From assembly GCF_014836985.1 (NCBI RefSeq), contig NZ_JACSPU010000001.1, positions 369,473-433,472 of the forward strand: a DNA stretch of 64,000 nt. Direction: 5' to 3'. Of this stretch, positions 8,307-16,226 are shown piece after piece. Position numbers and translations under genes: made by a program. The notes under the pieces were generated by a model that was not told the DNA's origin, did not search any database, and worked only from the letters and a program-made list of their open reading frames with translations. This stretch comes from Planococcus wigleyi. Lineage in GTDB: Bacteria > Bacillota > Bacilli > Bacillales_A > Planococcaceae. How positions within the stretch are numbered: position 1 is the first letter of the stretch; each line of letters begins with the position of its first letter.

Positions 8307-10973
8307 TTAGCTGAATCTTAGTTTGCGGATCTGCAGGAAAACGGCTCCGAGAAAACTGATGATGGAAATGAATAAACCAGCCGTGAATCCTTCCGGTTTA
8401 TATCTTAACGCAATTGCGTGCTCACCGGAAGGGGCAAGTATGCCGGTATAGGCTGAATGGACAGGGAACGTATCGACCGGTTGCCCATCGATGGAAGCTT
8501 TCCAGCCTGGTGAATAGGGAATGGATAAAAATAAAACCGCATCCAGCTCTGCCGAATAACGGCCATTGACGTAATTATTGCCGTAATCGATGTCCTGCAA
8601 GCTGCTGTTCTGATAATCCCGTATGATTTCTTCATAAGTTTCATAATCGGCAGCAGTCACCTGGATATCCTTGATTAAAAATTCGCCAGGTTGGATGGTC
8701 AATGAAATGGCTTCCGTTTCCGAGTCCATTCCGAAACGGAACAGCACTTGATTTTTTGCATCTGTATACGTGTATTGGTCAACTTCGTAGCGGTTGTTCC
8801 GCATATTCTTTTGGAGAACATAACTGGCGCCAAGGTTGCTGGCAGCCCTGATTGTTAATCCTTCATTTTCTGTATAAGGAAGGACATCCGCATAAACAGT
8901 CAGTTCGGAAAGCGTGTGGTCTTGGATAGGGATGGTTAGTTCAATGGGGGTGTCAGACTCCACCCAGACGCCATCGGCCCGGGTCTCCACCTGCGTCTCA
9001 TCGTCAAAAACAGCGTCTGCCAAAGATCCGATAGTCTGAGAAGCGGTAGAGTCGTCTGAGTCCAGTTCCGAGGCATTGAAAACATCATCCGGCAGTACGC
9101 CATTTCTCAGCAGCCGTTCATCGAGCAGGGGATCCCTTGTGTCATCCACTGCAGAAATCGGCATAGCTGTTTTGTATAAAAAACCGATAGGCAAGGAGAA
9201 CCGGTTTTCCTCGATGACAATATTTTCATTTTCGTAAATGGTTTCGTAGCCGTAAAGATTATAGGGTTCAGCAAAAGAAATCGTGTATTTATTAGTTAGC
9301 AGGGTGTTCAGGAACGTGTTGGTTGGAAAGCCGTTGACCACATTCAATCTTCGCGTTCCTGCAGCTGCCAAATAGTCCATCTCGAACTTCTGCAAGTTCC
9401 ATTTGGCTAGGGATTGATAGGTAAGGTATGACCTGTACCCATAGCTCATGGAGGCGTTATAGCCGGATACGCCGGGATAATTGATGTTGATTCGATAAAA
9501 GTCTTTGTCCTGTTCAAGTTGTGCAAGCCCCTCTTTGATGGCTTCGTTATCAAAATGAGTTTTGTAATCGTCTTTGCTCATGAGCGACAACACGCCCCAA
9601 ACCCCTTTATGTGTTTCTTCAAGTTCCTCACCTTCGGATTTCATGATCAGATCGTTCACCAAACTGAAGGGCAGCAACAAACTATAGAGCAGGATCGCCA
9701 GCGCTGAAAATGAAAAAACGGGTGCTTTTAGCCGTCTATTCGAAACGAATTGCCCTGCTATAAATAGGATTGCGAAAGCTAAGGGCATGAATTTGATGAC
9801 ATTACCGTAATGGGTAAACGGATTTTTATCAAGCCAAAGGTAGATTAATAGTGAAAAAAAAATGAGCACGATGCTGTTTTTAGCTTGTTTAAAGTTCATT
9901 TCATTTAAAGCGACGGCTGAAAGCATGATGAAAAAAAGGTTGAAGACAAACAATGCCCTGAATTCGTCCGGTGTACTGAAACCGCCCAGCAGCGAATTGA
10001 GTTGCTGGACCATCAACATGAAAATGAGCAGAACCCCTGCAAATCCCAAAATCAGAAAACGTTTTTTGAAGCCGTTGATGAAAAAAAGAGGGAGTGCCAG
10101 AAGAACGACAAAATTGATGCCGCCTTGCCACAGTAGTTTTTGGATCACTTCATTGAAAGTCAATAAAGCATCTTCGATTGGCTGTCCTGCCCGGTAGAAG
10201 GCGTTGGACTGAAATAAGCTGTATACAGATGGCAACAGAATGACCATAGCGGTTCCGAGTGCCAGTAAATAGAGCGTAGCTAATCGAAAGTGGAAAAAAA
10301 GAAATGCCTTTACGGTCTTTTCGGAATGGCTGGCAACAAAATAACGGACCCCGCTGTAGAAAAAAAGGCCAAGCGTAATCATGAAGAGAAAATAGAAATT
10401 GCTGATGCTCGCCAAGAACAAAGCAACAAAGAGCACTGCCGGTTTGTTGGCGGATAAAAATCGCTCGAATCCCAAAAGAATGAACGGAAAGTAAACCGTC
10501 GCATTCAAGAAAAAATAATGGGTATAGAAGTGATCGAAGTTGAACAATGCAAAACTATTCGCAATCCCTCCTATCAAAGCGATGTTTTTATTGACGCCCA
10601 ATTTCTTCAGTAAAAGATAGGTTCCTAAACTGATGAGGAAAATTTTGAAGATAGCCATAGGAATAAAGGATAAGGGGAACCAGGCTTTAGGAAGCAACAG
10701 GAGGGGCCAGATGAAAATATCGCCCAGCATGTAATAGCCGAAGTCATTCCAAAAGCTGCCGCCCGGACCGTAATTCCAGGACCAAAAAGGCATTTCTCCG
10801 CTTCTGGCAAGGTCGTGGAACAAGTTGAAGAAGTGGATATATTGATTGAAAGGGTCGCCGCCTAATGAAATATAGAGAAAGCCATTGACAGGAATCCGAA
10901 AAAAAATAAGGGTGCCCATGAACAGGACCAGGAGTGTTAAAATAATCACTTGATAGTCAATTTTTTTTGCCAT
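8307..10973 (-). CDS. YfhO-family membrane glycosyltransferase
   Basis: An 888-residue polytopic protein of the YfhO family (GT-C-like). The N-terminal half has about a dozen helices, with an early luminal loop containing 'SLGGDPFNQYIHFFNLFHDL' and 'WNYGPGGSFWNDFGYY'. The C-terminal extracytoplasmic part ends with 'YSPGWKASIDGQPVD' and a final helix, both characteristic. In Bacillus, YfhO works with CsbB to add N-acetylglucosamine to lipoteichoic acid (family knowledge). Start ATG at 10973 follows GAGGTG by eight bases; the frame continues 15 codons upstream without a site. Downstream partner: the GtrA-like gene. Confidence 0.9.
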   Translation of the reverse strand: MAKKIDYQVIILTLLVLFMGTLIFFRIPVNGFLYISLGGDPFNQYIHFFNLFHDLARSGEMPFWSWNYGPGGSFWNDFGYYMLGDIFIWPLLLLPKAWFPLSFIPMAIFKIFLISLGTYLLLKKLGVNKNIALIGGIANSFALFNFDHFYTHYFFLNATVYFPFILLGFERFLSANKPAVLFVALFLASISNFYFLFMITLGLFFYSGVRYFVASHSEKTVKAFLFFHFRLATLYLLALGTAMVILLPSVYSLFQSNAFYRAGQPIEDALLTFNEVIQKLLWQGGINFVVLLALPLFFINGFKKRFLILGFAGVLLIFMLMVQQLNSLLGGFSTPDEFRALFVFNLFFIMLSAVALNEMNFKQAKNSIVLIFFSLLIYLWLDKNPFTHYGNVIKFMPLAFAILFIAGQFVSNRRLKAPVFSFSALAILLYSLLLPFSLVNDLIMKSEGEELEETHKGVWGVLSLMSKDDYKTHFDNEAIKEGLAQLEQDKDFYRININYPGVSGYNASMSYGYRSYLTYQSLAKWNLQKFEMDYLAAAGTRRLNVVNGFPTNTFLNTLLTNKYTISFAEPYNLYGYETIYENENIVIEENRFSLPIGFLYKTAMPISAVDDTRDPLLDERLLRNGVLPDDVFNASELDSDDSTASQTIGSLADAVFDDETQVETRADGVWVESDTPIELTIPIQDHTLSELTVYADVLPYTENEGLTIRAASNLGASYVLQKNMRNNRYEVDQYTYTDAKNQVLFRFGMDSETEAISLTIQPGEFLIKDIQVTAADYETYEEIIRDYQNSSLQDIDYGNNYVNGRYSAELDAVLFLSIPYSPGWKASIDGQPVDTFPVHSAYTGILAPSGEHAIALRYKPEGFTAGLFISIISFLGAVFLQIRKLRFS

Positions 10974-11244
10974 TCTTAGAACACCTCGATTAAAAATATA
11001 GCGGGTACAAAGTGCCATCAGGCATTTCTTCCAATATACAGGAGTCTGATTAATTTATCGATAAAGTTTATTGAAAATTCAATATATTTATCCAGAAAGA
11101 GTGAATTTATGGTATTGGACAGGCTTAAGAAATAAACTTGAAATTATATAGGCCTCTCTTTACATATTCTGCTGCGATAATGGGTAAAGAAGTATATTGA
11201 ACGGCAACTGTGTGGTTGCCAAGCTGAAACTGGAGGATGAGCAG

Positions 11245-11796
11245 ATGAGAAAAATGAACCGGGGAATGATAACCTCATTAGGAGCAATCGGAGTGGCGCA
11301 GGCTTTAAAGATCGTCACGCATAAATCGGTGACAGGACAATGGGATTGGAAGCAGGCCTTTACAACAGGCGGCATGCCAAGTTCCCACTCAGCCGGTGTA
11401 TCGGCACTGGCTTCGTACGTAGCTGCCAATAAAGGAGCGCGTCATACAGAAACGGCATTGGCCATCGTATTCGGCGTTATCGTCATGTACGATGCACAAG
11501 GCATCCGCCGCCATACCGGCGAGATTGCGCGTTTGGTCAATGACTTGGAAGACAGCTTCGTGAAATTTTCTGGAGAGTTCCCAAGCTTTGAGTTTGTGGA
11601 ACGTGAAAAGGAATTGAAGGAATTGCTTGGCCATCAGCCAGTTGAAGTATTAGCAGGCGCTGCTTTTGGGACCGTCCTGGGACTGGTTTCCGCAGCGATT
11701 GAAAACCGTGAACGTGAAATCGAAGAACAAGAAGAACGTTCCAAAAAACGTCTGCCCCACAACGGACGCAGCCGCCGATTGACACGATCCCATTAA
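11245..11796 (+). CDS. YuiD-like divergent PAP2 family protein
   Basis: A 183-residue protein of the 'divergent PAP2' (YuiD/DUF212) family. Segments 'GGMPSSHSAGVSALA', 'MYDAQGIRRHTGEIA' and 'LLGHQPVEVLAGAAFG' are characteristic; the SSHS and RRHTGE blocks resemble acid-phosphatase motifs. Bacillus members have no settled function. ATG at 11245 follows GGAGG (about nine bases); upstream in-frame starts lack a site. The C-terminal 30 residues are unusually charged, rich in E and then R/K. Transcribed divergently from the YfhO gene across about 270 bases with no other feature seen. Confidence 0.85.
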   Translation: MRKMNRGMITSLGAIGVAQALKIVTHKSVTGQWDWKQAFTTGGMPSSHSAGVSALASYVAANKGARHTETALAIVFGVIVMYDAQGIRRHTGEIARLVNDLEDSFVKFSGEFPSFEFVEREKELKELLGHQPVEVLAGAAFGTVLGLVSAAIENREREIEEQEERSKKRLPHNGRSRRLTRSH

Positions 11797-11801
11797 AAAA
11801 T

Positions 11802-11835
11802 GCAGCCATTCCTTTGGGAAATGGCTGTTTTTTTG
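11802..11835 (+). terminator. Terminator of the yuiD-like gene
   Basis: CAGCCATT/AATGGCTG arms followed by TTTTTTT immediately after the stop codon. Confidence 0.85.
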
Positions 11836-11856
11836 TTTATTCGAGCAGAAAAATCG

Positions 11857-11884
11857 ACAAGCGCACCTCAAACGCCCAACACCT
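11857..11884 (-). repeat. Stray copy of the 21-bp GAGGTGCG repeat
   Basis: The reverse complement of 11857-11884 matches the sequence around 32439-32465 in the GAGGTGCG tandem array with one mismatch over about 27 bases (ACAAGCGCACCTCAAACG followed by CCCAACACC here versus GCCAACACC there). A further degenerate half-unit (CCTCG) follows. Like the array, it sits immediately after a gene's terminator. Confidence 0.7.
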
Positions 11885-12018
11885 TTCCTCGTCAACGAAC
11901 GCCACAATTGTTAAGCACAGATTAAGAGTTTCTAAAGACTCTGGATAAAGGATTGCGCTGCGTGGCATATGGTATAAGCTAAGTGTAGCGCCTAATCATT
12001 TTGAAGGAGGAAGATCAT

Positions 12019-12420
12019 TTGAAAACTTCGTTTTTGAAAATGTCTGTTCCTGTATTCGCCCTTGGATTTGTTTTGACGACGCAAGTGGACACGCAAGCAT
12101 ACGTGGCAACAAACGCGCCAGCATCTGAAAAACAAAAACTGGCCTACGAACCGGGTGCAGGAGTTTTGGAAAGGTTAGGCCCCTACGAACAACAGCTAGC
12201 AGAATTGGAAGCAGACCTTCAGTCATTGATTGAAGAACTGGATGGCGAAGAAACCATCAGCTTCGAACAATATCAAGACTACCAGTCCACATTGGACGGG
12301 CTGATCCATCAATTAAACACGGTGTCTCATGAAATTGAGGAAATGTCTCCGGCTGTAAACGCTAACTTCAAAGAACTATTGCTGATTCAAGAGCAGATTC
12401 ACGGAATTGATGTGCAGTAG
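12019..12420 (+). CDS. Small secreted protein of unknown function
   Basis: A 133-residue protein not recognised. TTG at 12019 follows AAGGAGGAA and gives a signal peptide (hydrophobic 'MSVPVFALGFVLTTQ') with probable cleavage near 'DTQAYVA'. The mature part is acidic and strongly helical, with glutamine/glutamate-rich heptad-like stretches ('EQQLAELEADLQSLIEEL', 'LDGLIHQLNTVSHEIEEM') that suggest a short coiled coil outside the cell. Its own terminator follows. No neighbour gives a functional clue. Confidence 0.65.
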   Translation: MKTSFLKMSVPVFALGFVLTTQVDTQAYVATNAPASEKQKLAYEPGAGVLERLGPYEQQLAELEADLQSLIEELDGEETISFEQYQDYQSTLDGLIHQLNTVSHEIEEMSPAVNANFKELLLIQEQIHGIDVQ

Positions 12421-12442
12421 CAGATGAATCAATAAACTAGAA

Positions 12443-12480
12443 AAAGCGCAATTGTCATGACGGCAATTGCGCTTTCTTTT
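12443..12480 (+). terminator. Terminator of the small secreted protein gene
   Basis: AAAGCGCAATTG/CAATTGCGCTTT arms, then TCTTTT. The remaining 275 bases to the next start are AT-rich and show no gene; a TATAAT at 12703-12708 with no good -35 may serve the protease gene. Confidence 0.85.
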
Positions 12481-12755
12481 CGATTCTAATTTCCTGAAAA
12501 TAGTATTTTGCTAATTCAATTATACTGTTTGGAAAAACTTAAGTGTACTCTCTATTTAAGAATATTTTACATTTCGATGGTTTTAGTGGGTGTAAATCTG
12601 CTATCTATGATAATATTACCTTCTGAATAGATAGATTTATTACAAATACGAAGACTTTATTACATCTTGCAACCCTGAGTAGTTGTTTGACGTTATAAGG
12701 TTTATAATGGAAGAAATTAAGGGGATTTTTGCTAGTCCATCAGGAGGTACAATTC

Positions 12756-14153
12756 ATGCAAAGAAGAAACAGAAAGCAAAAAAAACGCAGCTTCATTTAT
12801 GCAACCGTATTGATATTGACATTACTTGGCGTCGGAATCGGTTCAGCACAGTTCTTGGGGGATGAGCCAGAACAATCAGAGCCGCCGAAACAAGAGCAAC
12901 CTGAAAAAGAGACACAACAAGCGGCACCTGAGGTAAAAGAAGAACCTAAGGAAGAACCGAAAGAAGAAGCCAAAGAAGAACCGAAAATCGAACCCGGTAC
13001 AGTGGAAAAGGTAGAAGAACCTGAAGAAACCGTGCCAGCAGAAGAACCGGTTGAAGGCAAAGTCACCAAGGTGGAAAATGTTGTTCCGCCTTCTGAGCAA
13101 CCTGAAAAAGTAGAACCGAAGAAAAAAGAAAAGACAGCGATCATCAAAGAATCTCAGCAAAAAGTCTATACGGTTTTGACTGAAGGCGGACAAGGATCCG
13201 GATTCTTGTTTTCAAACACAGGTATGGTTGTCACGAATGCCCATGCTGTTGCAGGATTCACTGATGTAGTGGTCCGCAATATCAATGGACAGGATCACCC
13301 GGGTACGGTTGTCGGCATTTCTGGTGAATCCGATATCGCATTGATCCACGTGGAAGCATTCGAAGGCATTGCGCCCTTGGAAGTGGAAATGGGAGCAACT
13401 GATGTGGGAACTGAAGTCATAGCACTTGGAAGCCCGGCAGGTTTAGAAAATACGGCATCCATCGGTTATTTGACTGGAGTGGACCGTGACTTCTATCAGG
13501 AATTCACTTACGAAGATATCTATCAAATTGATGCTAAAATTGCGCCTGGCAGCAGCGGCGGCCCATTAGTCGATGCGACAACAGGAAAAGTGATCGGCAT
13601 CAACTCGTTGGTGATTGAAGAAGGCGACTCGATCGGTTTCTCTATTCCGATGTATTCAATGTACGACCAATTATCGCAATGGGTTGCGTCGCCAATGGCT
13701 GTAGAAGATGTTGCGGCAATGTTTAAGGCGTATGACGACTTCAGCGGCTACGAAGACGAAGATTATGAATACGATGTTGACTTGGAAATGAAATTCGATG
13801 AAACCAACTTAAGCGAGTTCATCGGCGATTTCCGTTATTATTACGAAACGGCATTGAAAGAAGAAGATTTCTTCTATGTGCAGAACCTTCTTGTCTATCA
13901 AAGTGATATCTACAATGGCATTGCCGAATACATCACCGATATTTCTGGACAGGGTAGAGAGTTCAACTTTACGAAGCTGGACATTTCAGGCATAGAAATC
14001 TTTGAAGATCATGCCCTTGTGCATACGGAAGAAGCATTCGACTTTAAAGATACAGCTGGTGTCTGGTCTGTTCAGGAACGCAGCAAAACCTACACTATTG
14101 TAATGGATGAGTTCGGATTCTATTATGTATCGGATATTGTCAACAAAGAGTAA
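12756..14153 (+). CDS. Membrane-anchored S1C (trypsin-like) serine protease
   Basis: A 465-residue protein. Residues 1-10 are basic, about 11-31 form a membrane anchor, and about 35-140 are a Pro/Glu/Lys-rich spacer (repeats of the type KEEPKEEPKEEAKEEP) suited to span the wall. The protease domain follows with His about 163 (TNAHAV), Asp about 193 (ESDIALI) and Ser about 267 (PGSSGGPLVD). There is no PDZ domain, unlike HtrA/DegP. Instead the last 110 residues ('EFIGDFRYYYETALKEEDF...') look like the NTF2-like tail of TcaA/YvbJ proteins (my inference). ATG at 12756 follows AGGAGG. Likely an envelope quality-control or sensor protease. Confidence 0.88.
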   Translation: MQRRNRKQKKRSFIYATVLILTLLGVGIGSAQFLGDEPEQSEPPKQEQPEKETQQAAPEVKEEPKEEPKEEAKEEPKIEPGTVEKVEEPEETVPAEEPVEGKVTKVENVVPPSEQPEKVEPKKKEKTAIIKESQQKVYTVLTEGGQGSGFLFSNTGMVVTNAHAVAGFTDVVVRNINGQDHPGTVVGISGESDIALIHVEAFEGIAPLEVEMGATDVGTEVIALGSPAGLENTASIGYLTGVDRDFYQEFTYEDIYQIDAKIAPGSSGGPLVDATTGKVIGINSLVIEEGDSIGFSIPMYSMYDQLSQWVASPMAVEDVAAMFKAYDDFSGYEDEDYEYDVDLEMKFDETNLSEFIGDFRYYYETALKEEDFFYVQNLLVYQSDIYNGIAEYITDISGQGREFNFTKLDISGIEIFEDHALVHTEEAFDFKDTAGVWSVQERSKTYTIVMDEFGFYYVSDIVNKE

Positions 14154-14180
14154 AGCGTTATAGCCTACTCGAAAGATTTA

Positions 14181-14221
14181 GCCGTTTCCCTCAAAAGAAT
14201 TTTGGGAAAACGGCTTTTTTT
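14181..14221 (+). terminator. Terminator of the S1C protease gene
   Basis: GCCGTTTTCCC-type stem (GCCGTTTCCC with GGGAAAACGGC) followed by TTTTTT. Confidence 0.82.
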
Positions 14222-14362
14222 GACAAACTGACTCTTTTTTAATGAAAACTTCCGAGGCATGTAAAATCATTGATCTTATCGTATAATAGACAATGGACTT
14301 TAAAGTATAAATAACAAATGTAGCTAACAGCAAAAAATATAAATGGGTGAGGGATAACTTAT

Positions 14363-15373
14363 ATGACTATACTTATTACTGGTGGAGCAGGATTTATCGG
14401 GAGTCACGCTGCTGTCGAATTACTTGAAAGTGGTTACGAGATCGTGATTGTTGATAATTTATCAAACAGCCAGATTGAATCAATTTCCCGCGTCAAAGAT
14501 TTGACCGGAAAAACGTTCCTTTTTTATCAAACAGACCTGTTGGATGATGAAGGTATGGAAAAAGTGTTCGCCGAAAATGAGATTACAGCAGTCATGCACT
14601 TTGCAGGCTTAAAAGCAGTTGGAGAATCTGTAGAGAAGCCGTTGATGTACTACCATAACAATATTACGGGAACATTAAATCTTTGTAGCATCATGGAAAA
14701 ATACGGGGTAAAGAACCTCGTCTTCAGTTCTTCTGCCACTGTTTACGGAGATCCGGAGCAAGTTCCGATTGATGAGTCGTCTCCATTGTCCGCAACTAAT
14801 CCATATGGCCGTACCAAGTTAATGATAGAAGAAATTTTGCAAGATCTTTATGTAGCTGATTCATCATGGCGAATCGCTATTCTGCGTTACTTCAATCCAA
14901 TTGGGGCCCATATCAGCGGCAGAATCGGAGAGAATCCAACAGGTATTCCAAATAATCTGATGCCGTATATTACACAAGTAGCGATAGGCAAAAGAGAAGA
15001 ACTGCAAGTCTTCGGAAACGATTATGATACTCCAGATGGTACAGGGGTTCGCGATTATATCCACGTGGTTGATTTGGTGAAAGGGCATATTAAAGCTCTT
15101 GAATATTTGGAGGAAAATGACGGGATTGAAACATTTAATCTTGGAACTGGCAAAGGCTACAGTGTGCTGGACTTGATCAACAACTTCAGCTCTGCCACAA
15201 AAAAAGAAATCCCTTATAAAGTAGTAGACAGACGCCCAGGCGACATCGGAATTTGCTATGCTAACCCAGAGAAAGCAAAAGCGAAGTTAGGTTGGACAGC
15301 AGAAAAAGATTTGCAGGAAATGTGCCAGGACTCATGGAAATGGCAAGTAGAAAATCCAAATGGATTTCAATGA
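14363..15373 (+). CDS. galE: UDP-glucose 4-epimerase
   Basis: A 336-residue extended SDR epimerase interconverting UDP-glucose and UDP-galactose (or the N-acetyl forms). The NAD loop 'TGGAGFIGSH' is at residues 6-15, 'FSSSATVYG' holds the catalytic Ser, and 'NPYGRTK' gives the YxxxK pair. The C-terminus 'DRRPGDIGICYANPEKAKAKLGW' is typical of GalE. Start ATG at 14363 follows GGTGAGGG; a TATAAT at 14282-14287 is a possible -10. It heads a run of cell-wall polymer genes (exporter, transferases), so a role in supplying sugar nucleotides for teichoic acid decoration is more likely than galactose catabolism. Confidence 0.95.
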   Translation: MTILITGGAGFIGSHAAVELLESGYEIVIVDNLSNSQIESISRVKDLTGKTFLFYQTDLLDDEGMEKVFAENEITAVMHFAGLKAVGESVEKPLMYYHNNITGTLNLCSIMEKYGVKNLVFSSSATVYGDPEQVPIDESSPLSATNPYGRTKLMIEEILQDLYVADSSWRIAILRYFNPIGAHISGRIGENPTGIPNNLMPYITQVAIGKREELQVFGNDYDTPDGTGVRDYIHVVDLVKGHIKALEYLEENDGIETFNLGTGKGYSVLDLINNFSSATKKEIPYKVVDRRPGDIGICYANPEKAKAKLGWTAEKDLQEMCQDSWKWQVENPNGFQ

Positions 15374-15408
15374 TTTTTTATTTCGAGGCAATTTAAAGGA
15401 GAAAACCT

Positions 15409-16200
15409 ATGTTTGATATATATAAGGAGATGTGGAGTAGGCGGCAAATGATTTACTCGCTTTCCTTACAGGAAATGAAAAGAGAATACGCCGGTACACT
15501 TTTTGGATTTATATGGGGCCTGATCAATCCTTTAATGCGCATTGCAGTTTTTTGGTTTGTTTTCAGTATAGGTGCCCGTGCTGGGGGGCCGGTTGATGGT
15601 GCCCCTTATTTTGCTTGGCTGGCGATTGGAATGGTGGCCTGGTTCTTGCTCAATGACGGATTCCGTCTTACGCAAAAATCATTTAGGAGCAAAAGATCAA
15701 TCATTAAGAATACGCCTTTTCCCATAGCCATCTTACCAGCCGTCCAAATACTGTTTTCCTACTACATCCATATCATTTTGTTGGCTGTCATATTCATTAT
15801 CATGGCGGTATCATTGCAATCTGTATCAATTTACAATTTCCAATTGATTTATTACGACTTTGCTGCAATTATGCTGTTGCTGGGAATCGGTTCGGTAACA
15901 GCACCTCTAGTGGCAGTGAGCAAGGATTTCGGCCGCTTTTTAGATACAATCTTGGTGTTCCTGTTCTGGATGACTCCGATTTTTTGGTCAGCGGATAATT
16001 TAGGCATATTGGAAAAAGTCATTAAACTGAATCCCTTCCACTATATTGTCCAAGGGTACCGGGATTCATTTTTCTATGATGTCGGATTTTGGGAACAACC
16101 GGTTTACACTTTATACTTCTGGGTCTTGGTATTAGTCTTCTTCCTATTGGGTAATTACTTACACAAACGGATGAAACCGATATTCCTTGATACTTTATAA
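15409..16200 (+). CDS. Teichoic acid / polysaccharide ABC exporter permease (TagG-like)
   Basis: A 263-residue ABC-2-type permease with six predicted helices. The start 'RRQMIYSLSLQEMKREYAGTLFGFIWGLINPLMRIAVFWFVF' is the standard N-terminus of TagG/KpsM/Wzm proteins. Its partner ATPase follows 26 bases later. TagGH exports lipid-linked wall teichoic acid across the membrane. Because two transferases of this cluster are of glycerophosphate type, export of a teichoic acid is the best guess, though an O-antigen-like polymer cannot be excluded. Confidence 0.87.
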   Translation: MFDIYKEMWSRRQMIYSLSLQEMKREYAGTLFGFIWGLINPLMRIAVFWFVFSIGARAGGPVDGAPYFAWLAIGMVAWFLLNDGFRLTQKSFRSKRSIIKNTPFPIAILPAVQILFSYYIHIILLAVIFIIMAVSLQSVSIYNFQLIYYDFAAIMLLLGIGSVTAPLVAVSKDFGRFLDTILVFLFWMTPIFWSADNLGILEKVIKLNPFHYIVQGYRDSFFYDVGFWEQPVYTLYFWVLVLVFFLLGNYLHKRMKPIFLDTL

Positions 16201-16226
16201 CTTTCACTCGTGGAAGGCGGATTGAA

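Noticed and set aside
12876-13193. Long phenylalanine/arginine-rich open frame opposite the S1C protease spacer
   Set aside because: It is the antisense of the Glu/Lys/Pro repeat codons; composition is an artefact of the repeats and no ribosome site is present.
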